Positions 1-5,656 are shown, counted from the stretch's first letter. The stretch: 6,532 bases of DNA from an uncultured Prevotellaceae bacterium (GCA_947306605.1 CAMZHB010000098.1:1-6532), one strand, 5' to 3'. The notes: a model not told the origin generated them from the sequence alone. A program made the numbers and translations.

Positions 1-1876
1 TCTCGTCGTTGAAGAGGTATTCAGCCAGTGCCTTGGCCAGTTCGGTCTTGCCCACGCCGGTGGTGCCGAGGAAGATGAACGAACCGATGGGCCGTTTGGG
101 GTCCTGCACGCCGGCCCGGCTACGGCGCACGGCGTCGCTGACGGCGCGAATGGCTTCGTCCTGGCCGATGACGCGCTTGTGGAGCTCGGTCTCCATGTTG
201 AGTAACTTTTCGCGCTCGCTTTGCAGCATGCGGTTGACGGGGATGCCGGTCCAGCGGCTCACCACTTCGGCGATGTCGTCGGCGGTCACTTCTTCCTTAA
301 TCATGGCGTTGCCCTGCTGCGTATCGTTCAGTTGCCGCTGTATGTTTTCAATCTCCTGCTGCAGCGCCTGCAGGCGGCCGTAGCGGATTTCGGCCACACG
401 CTCGTAGTGACCTTCGCGCTCGGCGCGGTCGGCCTCAAACTTGAGGTGCTCTATTTCCTCCTTGTTCTGCTGGATTTTGTCCACCAGTGCTTTCTCGCTC
501 TGCCACTTGGCCTGCTGCGCCTGCTGCTGTTCGCGCAGTTCGGCAATCTCCTTGTTCAGCTGCTCCAGCTTGGGCTGGTCGCCCTCGCGCTTGATGGCCT
601 CGCGCTCGATTTCGAGCTGTTTCAACCGGCGGTTGATTTCGTCGAGTTCCTCGGGCAGCGAGTCACGCTCCATGCGCAGTTTGGCGGCGGCCTCGTCCAT
701 CAGGTCGATGGCCTTGTCGGGCAGGAAACGGTCGCTGATGTAGCGTTGCGACAACTGCACGGCGGCGATGACGGCATCGTCCTGAATGCGCACCTTGTGG
801 TGGTTCTCGTAACGCTCCTTCAGACCGCGCAGTATGGAAATGCTGTCCTCCGTGGAAGGCTCGTCGACCATGACAATCTGGAAACGGCGCTCCAGAGCCT
901 TGTCTTTCTCGAAATATTTCTGGTATTCGTCGAGCGTGGTGGCACCGATGGTGCGTATCTCGCCACGGCTGAGGGCCGGCTTCAGTATGTTGGCGGCGTC
1001 CATGGCACCTTCGCCCTTGCCGGCACCCACCAGCGTGTGGATTTCGTCAATGAAGAGGATGATGCGTCCGTCGCTCTTCTTCACTTCACTGACGACGCTC
1101 TTCAGACGCTCCTCAAACTCGCCCTTGTATTTGGCTCCGGCGATGAGTGCGCCCATATCGAGCGAAACCAGTTGCTTGTCCTTCAGCGTCTCGGGCACGT
1201 CGCCCTTCATGATACGCTCGGCCAGTCCCTCGACAATGGCTGTCTTACCCGTACCCGGCTCACCGATGAGCACCGGGTTGTTTTTCGTGCGTCGGCTGAG
1301 AATCTGGAGCACGCGGCGGATTTCATCGTCACGGCCGATGACCGGATCGAGCTTGCCTTCGCGGGCGTCCTTCACCAGATCGCGGGCATACTTTGCCAAA
1401 GCCTGGTAGGTGTCTTCCGCCGTTTGGGAATTGACGCGGCTGCCGCCCCGCAGTTCCTTGACAGCACGCTCCAGAGTCTCGCGGGTGAAGCCAGCGTCCT
1501 TGAGCAGGCCGCTCACGGTGCTTTTCACTTCGAGCAGGGCCTGCAACATGGCTTCGATGCCCACAAATTCGTCACCGGCCTTCGAGGCGATGCTTTCAGC
1601 GCGGTTGAGCACTTCGTTGGCCGTCTGCGACAGATAGGGTTGTCCGCCGCCACTGACGCGTGGCAACGAGCGCAACTGGTTCTCCAGAACGCCTTTCAAC
1701 TGTTGGGCGTTAGCTCCAAGCTTGTTGAAGACGAACTGAATCACATTCTCGCCGGCTTCAAACAGTCCGGCAAGCAGATGCTCCGGTTCAATGGCCTGCT
1801 GGCCACCGTTCTGAGCACGGCGCAGGGCAGCCTGTACGGCTTCCTGGCCTTTGATGGTGTACTTGTCAATGTTCAT
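1..1876 (-). CDS. clpB: ATP-dependent chaperone ClpB (Hsp100 disaggregase), C-terminus cut by window edge
   Basis: ClpB pulls polypeptides out of protein aggregates in the cytoplasm, working with DnaK/DnaJ as a hexameric AAA+ machine. The reading starts MNIDKYTIKGQEAVQAALRR and stays open for 625 codons to the left edge; the family is about 860 residues, so roughly the last 235 are missing. Visible in order: the N-terminal Clp_N repeat domain (about 1-145); AAA1 with Walker A GEPGTGKT at 205-212, pore-loop tyrosine Y250 in GAKYKGEFEERL, Walker B IDEIH with D277/E278 and arginine fingers R330/R331; the coiled-coil middle domain (about 400-525), rich in Glu, Gln and Lys; and the start of AAA2 with Walker A GTTGVGKT at 604-611. 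These positions sit one residue before those of E. coli ClpB, so no frameshift is present. All key residues seen are intact. The start is the only ATG giving the canonical N-terminus. It is transcribed divergently from the acetyltransferase. Family assignment is near certain. Confidence 0.98.
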   Translation of the reverse strand, partial: MNIDKYTIKGQEAVQAALRRAQNGGQQAIEPEHLLAGLFEAGENVIQFVFNKLGANAQQLKGVLENQLRSLPRVSGGGQPYLSQTANEVLNRAESIASKAGDEFVGIEAMLQALLEVKSTVSGLLKDAGFTRETLERAVKELRGGSRVNSQTAEDTYQALAKYARDLVKDAREGKLDPVIGRDDEIRRVLQILSRRTKNNPVLIGEPGTGKTAIVEGLAERIMKGDVPETLKDKQLVSLDMGALIAGAKYKGEFEERLKSVVSEVKKSDGRIILFIDEIHTLVGAGKGEGAMDAANILKPALSRGEIRTIGATTLDEYQKYFEKDKALERRFQIVMVDEPSTEDSISILRGLKERYENHHKVRIQDDAVIAAVQLSQRYISDRFLPDKAIDLMDEAAAKLRMERDSLPEELDEINRRLKQLEIEREAIKREGDQPKLEQLNKEIAELREQQQAQQAKWQSEKALVDKIQQNKEEIEHLKFEADRAEREGHYERVAEIRYGRLQALQQEIENIQRQLNDTQQGNAMIKEEVTADDIAEVVSRWTGIPVNRMLQSEREKLLNMETELHKRVIGQDEAIRAVSDAVRRSRAGVQDPKRPIGSFIFLGTTGVGKTELAKALAEYLFNDE

Positions 1877-1949
1877 ATTTCGTATCTTTTAGTTTTCGAT
1901 GGTTTTTCACCTTATACTATTTCAAATCCTTTGCCAATGCGCCGGAAGC

Positions 1950-1981
1950 GACTTTTTGTCGTATACGACTGACTTTTTGTC
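1950..1981. promoter_or_regulatory. Compound dyad / 21-bp direct repeat upstream of clpB
   Basis: Two identical 11-mers GACTTTTTGTC (1950-1960 and 1971-1981) are exactly 21 bp apart, about two helical turns. Each has GAC/GTC ends in dyad symmetry. Between them, overlapping the first, is the perfect 12-bp palindrome GTCGTATACGAC (1958-1969). The element lies 74 bp upstream of the clpB start and 95 bp upstream of the acetyltransferase start, so it could serve either gene. It does not match CIRCE (HrcA) or the CtsR box. The operator role is inferred from symmetry and position. Confidence 0.45.
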
Positions 1982-2021
1982 AAAAAAGATTTTCTGAAAT
2001 TATCTGCGATATAATACAATA

Positions 2022-2041
2022 AAACGCGCAAAAGCGCGTTT
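2022..2041. promoter_or_regulatory. Perfect 8-bp GC-rich hairpin in the clpB/acetyltransferase gap
   Basis: AAACGCGC, loop AAAA, then GCGCGTTT forms a perfect 8-bp stem with a 4-nt loop, 35 bp before the acetyltransferase ATG. Neither strand carries a long T tract after it, although the minus strand has TTTT. It lies between two divergent genes, where no terminator is needed. It could be a leader hairpin of the acetyltransferase mRNA, a protein site, or a block against readthrough towards clpB. The structure is seen; the role is unknown. Confidence 0.4.
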
Positions 2042-2076
2042 GCATAATAAAGTAATGAAAAGCTAAACGTGTAATC

Positions 2077-2583
2077 ATGGATACCAATCATCCCAATCCC
2101 GCCCGCTTGCATGCCAAGCTCGTTGAAGTGACCGAATTTTCGGAAGAAGTGCTCGAAACCGTACAGCGTCTTCTTGCCCAGTATACTCCTAACCGCAGTG
2201 CATTTCTCAAATACACCCTTTGCACTATTTTGGACTCCTCATCGGCCCACTTGTTCTTTCTGCGTCCCGAACACACCGATCCGGGAGAAGATCCCAATCA
2301 GGTGTGGGGCATGGTCACAGTGAACATCTGCCAGACCTGTTCCTCTCCCCGTGCATGGGTTGACGACTTCGTGGTCGACGAGAAATACCGCCGTCACGGC
2401 TTGGCCCACACCATGATGGACCAGGTGCTGAAGTTTGCCCACTACATCGGCGCCCCTGCCGTGATGCTTACCGCCAGCGACCGTCGCGTAGCCGGTAACG
2501 CCTTCTGCAAAGGTTTCGGATTCAAGACGTACGACACCAATGTCTACATCTATCCCCTGCAACTGGGTAACCAGGGAATCTGA
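2077..2583 (+). CDS. GNAT family N-acetyltransferase
   Basis: A 168-aa cytoplasmic protein of the Gcn5-related family, which transfers acetyl from acetyl-CoA to an amine on a small molecule or protein; the substrate cannot be told from sequence. The acetyl-CoA-binding motif A is clear: a beta strand AWVDDFVVDEKYR (93-105) leading to the pyrophosphate loop RRHGLA (105-110; consensus Q/R-x-x-G-x-G/A) and then helix HTMMDQVLKFA. Downstream, the strand APAVMLTAS and the segment NAFCKGFGFKTYD (141-153) match the motif B pattern in which a residue packs on CoA and a helix ends in GF. Length is normal for a single GNAT domain. The start is fixed because an in-frame TGA lies at 2056-2058 with no other start between; no clear Shine-Dalgarno is present. 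It runs divergently from clpB and ends 2 bp from the convergent phosphatase. Confidence 0.88.
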   Translation: MDTNHPNPARLHAKLVEVTEFSEEVLETVQRLLAQYTPNRSAFLKYTLCTILDSSSAHLFFLRPEHTDPGEDPNQVWGMVTVNICQTCSSPRAWVDDFVVDEKYRRHGLAHTMMDQVLKFAHYIGAPAVMLTASDRRVAGNAFCKGFGFKTYDTNVYIYPLQLGNQGI

Positions 2584-2585
2584 AC

Positions 2586-3116
2586 TTAAAGAATAATTTT
2601 CTCAACGCCCCCGAACGGGGTAACATCGCTAAATCCTGCCGACCAAGGCAACTGGCCCGCCCAAATGCGGGTACACAAAATTGCGCAGCCGTGATAGAAT
2701 ACGGCTGCTTTTTTGTATGGTTTCTGCCGCAGTTCCTCGAAGAAATCCACCAGTCGGTCGTATAGGTGGCGCATCGATTCGCCGCCCGGCATCTGGATGT
2801 CCATGTAGTGGTGATACCACAGGTCAAGGTGCTCCTGTGGAATGATGCGGAACGGCACCATCTCCAGATCACCCATGAACAGCTCTTTCAGCCTCAAGTC
2901 ACGCTCGGCGTCGGGATAGCCGCAGTAAGCCGCCAGACGGGTGGCCCGCTGCAAGGGGCTGCAATACACGTGGTCGAACTCGATGCCCGCCAGCGCCCGG
3001 ACTGTGCGCCCGGCTTCTTCCTCAAACACGCTCTCCTTCACCGGCATGTCCGTCTGTCCGTAACACAGCGGTTCGGCCATCTCCACCTGGGTGTGACGTA
3101 TCAGGTAAACTTCCAT
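2586..3116 (-). CDS. Histidine phosphatase family protein (CobC / alpha-ribazole phosphatase-like)
   Basis: A 176-aa phosphatase of the branch-2-H superfamily, which works through a phosphohistidine intermediate. Visible: the N-terminal catalytic motif LIRHT with R7/H8, CSPLQRATR (52-60) with R57, the acid segment ELFMGDLE (78-85), GGES (111-114), and the second catalytic histidine H142 in FYHGCAI. The order and spacing fit the CobC group, which removes the 5'-phosphate of alpha-ribazole late in cobalamin assembly. No other cobalamin gene is in the window, so the substrate stays open. Most relatives have HGG at the second histidine; here it is HGC. It starts 3 bp after the stop of the thioredoxin-fold gene, so it is almost surely its co-transcribed partner. 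It ends 2 bp from the convergent acetyltransferase, whose terminator appears to lie within codons 137-144 of this gene. Confidence 0.9.
   Translation of the reverse strand: MEVYLIRHTQVEMAEPLCYGQTDMPVKESVFEEEAGRTVRALAGIEFDHVYCSPLQRATRLAAYCGYPDAERDLRLKELFMGDLEMVPFRIIPQEHLDLWYHHYMDIQMPGGESMRHLYDRLVDFFEELRQKPYKKAAVFYHGCAILCTRIWAGQLPWSAGFSDVTPFGGVEKIIL
2685..2714 (+). terminator. Rho-independent terminator of the acetyltransferase, inside the convergent phosphatase gene
   Basis: GCAGCCGT (2685-2692), an 8-nt loop and ACGGCTGC (2701-2708) form a perfect 8-bp stem followed at once by six T residues (2709-2714) on the plus strand. This is a classic intrinsic terminator about 100 bp after the acetyltransferase stop. 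On the other strand the same bases encode phosphatase residues 135-144 (KKAAVFYHGC), including catalytic H142. Structure is seen directly; function is inferred. Confidence 0.72.
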
Positions 3117-3119
3117 CGC

Positions 3120-3626
3120 TTATCCCTTTCCTTTCACGGCCTTTGGCGTCCAGTTGCGGAAGAAGCGGAGCACTTTGTCGCGGTTGTAGGTGTCGCCTTC
3201 CTCGAGGAGGGCGGAGTCCTGGATGTGGATGACGTGGCCTGTTTCGTCGAGCACCACGAGGGCGGGGAAGCCGAAGCGGGCGGGCTGTCCGAGGCGTTCC
3301 ATCAGTGCCGCGGCCTGTTGGGCTTGGGCGGCGTCGGCAGTCTTGCGGGGATTGTAGTTCACGTGGATGTAAACGAAGTTGTCGTCAATGGTGCGGGCGA
3401 CGGTCGTGTCTTTGGTGATGAAGTCGGCGAAGCGCAGGCACCAGCCGCACCAGTTGCCGCCCACCTGGCACATCACATGCTTGCCCTGCGTCTTGGCCTG
3501 GGCCACGGCGCGGTCGATTTGCTCCATGGGGTTGACGGTTTCGTCGTATACCTTATTATTCAATTGTGCCCCGCAGGTCAGGGCTGTGCATATGGCGAAG
3601 AGGAGCAATGTCAGTGTTTTCTTCAT
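3120..3626 (-). CDS. Exported thioredoxin-fold protein with CGWC active site
   Basis: A 168-aa thioredoxin-like protein, probably acting in the periplasm as a thiol-disulfide oxidoreductase. It begins with a signal peptide: MKK, a hydrophobic stretch LTLLLFAICTALT, and a likely signal peptidase I cut after CGA before Q21. C18 is not in a good lipobox (Thr at -1), so a lipoprotein is less likely. The mature part has the redox motif NWCGWC (C60/C63), the strand NFVYIHVNYN and the cis-proline segment GFPALVVLD with P121, all expected of the thioredoxin_7/DsbD-gamma-like group. The start at 3626 is chosen because it gives the signal peptide; the frame runs open upstream, but that part is low-complexity, His/Arg/Pro-rich sequence antisense or out of frame to other elements. 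It has its own promoter at 3669-3699 and is followed 3 bp later by the phosphatase. The partner substrate is unknown. Confidence 0.9.
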   Translation of the reverse strand: MKKTLTLLLFAICTALTCGAQLNNKVYDETVNPMEQIDRAVAQAKTQGKHVMCQVGGNWCGWCLRFADFITKDTTVARTIDDNFVYIHVNYNPRKTADAAQAQQAAALMERLGQPARFGFPALVVLDETGHVIHIQDSALLEEGDTYNRDKVLRFFRNWTPKAVKGKG

Positions 3627-3668
3627 TTTTTCGGGTATTTTCGGTTTGTGAAAAGCGGTTTTATACGA

Positions 3669-3699
3669 CAAAATTACAAATAATGTGTTTTCCCGCAAA
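3669..3699 (-). promoter_or_regulatory. Bacteroides-type promoter of the thioredoxin-fold/phosphatase operon
   Basis: Read on the minus strand, TTTG (3699-3696), a 19-bp spacer, then TAATTTTG (3676-3669) match the Bacteroides sigma-ABfr consensus (-33 TTTG, -7 TAnnTTTG) in both boxes and spacing. The predicted transcript would start near 3660, leaving a leader of about 35 nt before the ATG at 3626. Confidence 0.8.
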
Positions 3700-3730
3700 G
3701 GCGGCGTCTCAAAAATCCGAGGCGCCGTTT
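3689..3730 (-). repeat. Two 21-bp units of the AAACGCCGTTT-type intergenic repeat
   Basis: On the minus strand two 21-bp units follow each other (3730-3710 starting AAACGGCGCCT, and 3709-3689 starting AGACGCCGCCT). They are related to the four-unit array at 5760-5843; unit 3730-3710 matches unit 5760-5780 at 16 of 21 positions. The second unit contains the -33 box of the thioredoxin-fold promoter. Positions 3702-3710 and 3719-3727 also form a 9-bp stem with one G-T pair and an 8-nt loop. Confidence 0.5.
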
Positions 3731-3856
3731 CTAATTTTTGAAGTCTGACCTTTGTTTCAAGAAACGTTGGGCGCGTCGGGCCATGTTGTCGCGCAACTGT
3801 TGGCGATAGAGCCATACTTCGCGCGAGTGGTAGCAGCCTTCTTTGCTCGTATTCTG
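3731..3856 (-). other. 41-codon open segment in frame after the alkyltransferase stop
   Basis: Directly after the TGA of the alkyltransferase (3859-3857) the same frame stays open for 41 codons to a TAG at 3733-3731. The translation looks like real protein: it contains GCYHSREVWLYRQQLRDN and RRAQRFLKQRSDFKN, basic and likely helical. It has no ATG except one 17 codons from its end, so it is not a good independent gene. It may be a C-terminal extension cut off by a recent nonsense mutation, a remnant of another gene, or chance. I do not recognise it. Confidence 0.3.
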
Positions 3857-4429
3857 TCAGATTGTTTGGCCGTCGATGGTGACCCCTTCCATCTGCAGCA
3901 GACGGGCCTTGCGGCCGATGCCGGCGGCGTAGCCGGTGAGCGCACCGTCGACGCCGATGACACGGTGGCAGGGGACGATGAGGCCGATGGGATTGTGGCC
4001 GACAGCGCCTCCTATGGCCTGTGCCGAGCGGCAACAAAGGCGGCGGGCCAGATGGCCATAGGTCGTCGTCTGTCCGTAGGGGATGGAGAGCAGTTCGCGC
4101 CACACCCTTTGGCGGAATATGGTGCCGCGCAAGGCCAGGGGCGGAGTGAAGCCAGGCTCTCTGCCGCAGAAATAGAGGTCGAGCCAGCGTTTTGCCGTGT
4201 CGAAAACGGACAAATTGCCACCGGCGGAGCCGTGGGCTTCAAGCAATGGGGCAGCGAAGTGTTTCTGCCCGTCAAACCACAGTCCCGTGAGCGCTGCGCC
4301 GTCCGAAACCAGCGTGATGTCGCCGAGGGGTGACGGGTAGTGCGCCGTATAGTCCACGGCGTAGTCCATATCTGCTACTCTGATTGTCTTTCCGGTTACT
4401 TGGCCAGAAACGTTCTTTATGTGATTCAT
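3857..4429 (-). CDS. ogt: Methylated-DNA--[protein]-cysteine S-methyltransferase (O6-alkylguanine repair)
   Basis: A 190-aa suicide repair protein that moves the alkyl group from O6-alkylguanine in DNA to its own cysteine. The active site IVPCHRVIG holds the acceptor C154, with H155 and the helix-turn-helix region TTTYGHLARRL (121-131) before it; SAQAIGGAVGHNP (135-147) carries the asparagine hinge N146, and the C-terminal LTGYAAGIGRKARLLQMEG is typical. The N-terminal ribonuclease-H-like part (about 22-90) is present and has YPSPLGDITLVSDG. In the recognition helix the arginine finger of human MGMT/E. coli Ogt is replaced by Gln (Q137), a change I recall as common in relatives from anaerobes. 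The start at 4429 overlaps the TfoX gene stop as ATGA, indicating translational coupling; a later Met (21) would still give the conserved domain. It is the last gene of the repair operon. The symbol ogt rather than adaB is a convention. Confidence 0.94.
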   Translation of the reverse strand: MNHIKNVSGQVTGKTIRVADMDYAVDYTAHYPSPLGDITLVSDGAALTGLWFDGQKHFAAPLLEAHGSAGGNLSVFDTAKRWLDLYFCGREPGFTPPLALRGTIFRQRVWRELLSIPYGQTTTYGHLARRLCCRSAQAIGGAVGHNPIGLIVPCHRVIGVDGALTGYAAGIGRKARLLQMEGVTIDGQTI

Positions 4430-4761
4430 GCTTGTTTTCGCCGGGACCGACTTTTTGTTTTCAGCATCATTAGTTCCCGGCAAGTCTCGCGGACGAGTTT
4501 CGAGAGGTAGTCGCGGTCGTCCACGTCGGCTATATAGAAATAGTCCTTTGCTCCGTTGTAAGGCGGGCGCATTTCGACGCTTTGAAGTACCGCACGGCCC
4601 GCTTCGGTGGGTTTTACGTAGAAACGGTCGTCGCAGATGAGGCCGAAGATGAGGCCGTCGCAGTAGATGCCGTAGTCGCCGAACATCTTCTTGAAGGTGA
4701 TTTCGCCGGCGCCGGCACACTGGTCGGCAATGTATTGTACAAAGTCCGCGTTGCTTGCCAT
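4426..4761 (-). CDS. TfoX N-terminal domain protein
   Basis: A 111-aa protein consisting of a single TfoX/Sxy N-terminal domain. The family signature is clear: FKKMFGDYGIYCDG (23-36) then LIFGLICDDRFYVKP (37-51), with the later YIADVDDRDYLSKLVRETCRE helix. In gamma-proteobacteria full-length Sxy/TfoX acts with CRP to switch on competence genes, but that protein has a second C-terminal domain that is absent here, and short stand-alone versions in other phyla have no assigned job. The tail KTKSRSRRKQA is strongly basic. It starts 18 bp after the stop of the 47-aa membrane peptide gene and overlaps the alkyltransferase start by 4 bp, so it is inside the repair operon. A role in regulating or aiding repair is only a guess from this context. 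Confidence 0.88.
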   Translation of the reverse strand: MASNADFVQYIADQCAGAGEITFKKMFGDYGIYCDGLIFGLICDDRFYVKPTEAGRAVLQSVEMRPPYNGAKDYFYIADVDDRDYLSKLVRETCRELMMLKTKSRSRRKQA

Positions 4762-4779
4762 GTCTGTTCTTGTTAACCG

Positions 4780-4923
4780 TTATTTTTTTTCTTGGCTCTT
4801 GTTTCGTTTCCGCGCTTTCAGTTCGTTGGCCAGTCCGATGCAGGCGATAATGACGCCGAGCAAACTGACAAGCAGGATAATGAGCTGGAAGTTTTCTTTT
4901 GCAAAGGTGACGAGCGTATCCAT
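4780..4923 (-). CDS. Small single-span membrane protein (47 aa), hypothetical
   Basis: An open frame of 47 codons fits exactly between the glycosylase (17 bp gap upstream) and the TfoX gene (18 bp gap downstream). It begins MDTLVTFAKENFQL, has one hydrophobic segment of about 20 residues (FQLIILLVSLLGVIIACIGL, 12-31), and ends in a highly charged tail with KARKRNKSQEKK. By the positive-inside rule the tail should face the cytoplasm. No signal peptidase or lipobox site is evident. The position, even spacing and coherent membrane-protein composition argue that it is a real gene. Bacteroidales genomes hold many such short membrane peptides, often unannotated; I do not recognise a family. Its place in a DNA repair operon is unexplained. 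Confidence 0.72.
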   Translation of the reverse strand: MDTLVTFAKENFQLIILLVSLLGVIIACIGLANELKARKRNKSQEKK

Positions 4924-4940
4924 TTTCTTTGTATTATCTG

Positions 4941-5579
4941 TTAGATATCCGTTCTTATGAGAAACCGCTCGAACATGCGGCGGTAGGCTTCCGCTTTCCT
5001 GTCGAAGGGCAGGGGATAGGCCCTCGACGACGACGGCAGGCGGTAGAGCGTGACGGGTGTGCCGTCGCCGTTGTTGATGCCTGGTAGAGTCACCTCCCCG
5101 TTCACGGCGGGCAGTGTGGCGAGTCCGAAGTAGGCGGCCACGGTGGCCGTGGCCTTCTCGCCGGTGGTGACGATGGCGCGGCAGTGGGGCAGACGGTCCA
5201 GCAGGGCGCGGATGTCGGTGGGCTCAACCACTTCCAGATGGGCGTCCGAAGCGTTGTCCTTCAGGCGGCGCACGGCCGTGGCGGTGTCGAAAAAGGCGAA
5301 GCCCTTCGCTTGGCAGAACGTCACTATTTCGTCCAGCCGGAACCGTTTGGCCGCCGGGTCAACGAAGTGGTTGCGGTCGCCGAAGAAGATGTGGCCTTCC
5401 AGACGCCAGTGGTCGTTCGTGAAGTTCGGGTAATAAAAATCCATGCACCAGCGTTTTCTCGGAGGCGGAAAACTTCCGAGAAACAGCAGACGGGCCCCTT
5501 CAGGCAGAAAGGGCACGAGCGGATGGCGTTCCACCCCGTCGGTGCTGCGGTTCAAATGGTCTTCATTCAGCCAGGTCAT
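4941..5579 (-). CDS. Uracil-DNA glycosylase family protein
   Basis: A 212-aa protein of the uracil-DNA glycosylase superfamily, expected to cut the base-sugar bond of a damaged or mispaired base and start base excision repair. Visible: motif 1 region RLLFLGSFPPPRKRW (30-44), the segment DFYYPNFTNDHWR (47-59), the FGDRNHF region, the block AVRRLKDNASDAHLEVVEP (102-120), the Rossmann-like strand CRAIVTTGEKAT (133-144) and motif 2 LPSSSRAYPLP (181-191). The motifs are unlike those of the standard Ung (GQDPYH/HPSP) or TDG/MUG (GxNPG) families, so the exact substrate (uracil, G:T or G:U mismatch, or other) cannot be given. Start at 5579 gives the N-terminus preceding the HPLVPFLP motif; a -7 box is 29 bp upstream. 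It is the first gene of a four-gene operon ending in the alkyltransferase. Confidence 0.85.
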   Translation of the reverse strand: MTWLNEDHLNRSTDGVERHPLVPFLPEGARLLFLGSFPPPRKRWCMDFYYPNFTNDHWRLEGHIFFGDRNHFVDPAAKRFRLDEIVTFCQAKGFAFFDTATAVRRLKDNASDAHLEVVEPTDIRALLDRLPHCRAIVTTGEKATATVAAYFGLATLPAVNGEVTLPGINNGDGTPVTLYRLPSSSRAYPLPFDRKAEAYRRMFERFLIRTDI

Positions 5580-5607
5580 TTCCCGGGCTCGTAACGTTCA
5601 ACTGCTG

Positions 5608-5640
5608 CAAAGTTAATAGTTTTTGCTGAAAAAACACCGC
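5608..5640 (-). promoter_or_regulatory. Probable promoter of the glycosylase-alkyltransferase operon
   Basis: On the minus strand TAACTTTG (5615-5608) is a perfect Bacteroides -7 box (TAnnTTTG). The -33 position about 19 bp further up reads GGTG followed by a T run rather than TTTG, so that half is weak. The predicted start of transcription is near 5600, giving a leader of about 20 nt. Confidence 0.6.
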
Positions 5641-5656
5641 TGTTCGCCCGCGTTGT

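Noticed and set aside
221..1972. 583-codon open frame on the plus strand
   Set aside because: It is wholly antisense to clpB, which has all motifs of its family. The Leu/Val/Gln/His-rich translation is what the opposite strand of a GC-biased coding region gives.
1950..1981. CIRCE or CtsR heat-shock operator
   Set aside because: The sequence has neither the TTAGCACTC-N9-GAGTGCTAA pattern nor the GGTCAAA heptads, so only an unknown operator is proposed.
2766..3683. 305-codon open frame on the plus strand
   Set aside because: Antisense to the phosphatase and the thioredoxin-fold gene, both with intact catalytic motifs; its translation is Val/His/Gly-rich with no recognisable domain.
3702..3727. 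Terminator of the repair operon
   Set aside because: The minus-strand hairpin is followed by CCTTTGCGGG, without a T tract, and it merges with the 21-bp repeat; a terminator call is not supported.
3627..4103. N-terminal extension of the thioredoxin-fold protein to 327 aa
   Set aside because: The extra 159 residues are Arg/His/Pro-rich, run through the promoter and repeat, and overlap the alkyltransferase gene in another frame; a clean signal peptide starts at 3626.
4430..4720. Upstream extension of the alkyltransferase to 287 aa
   Set aside because: The added part is an out-of-frame reading of the TfoX gene, and the ATGA overlap gives a natural start at 4429.
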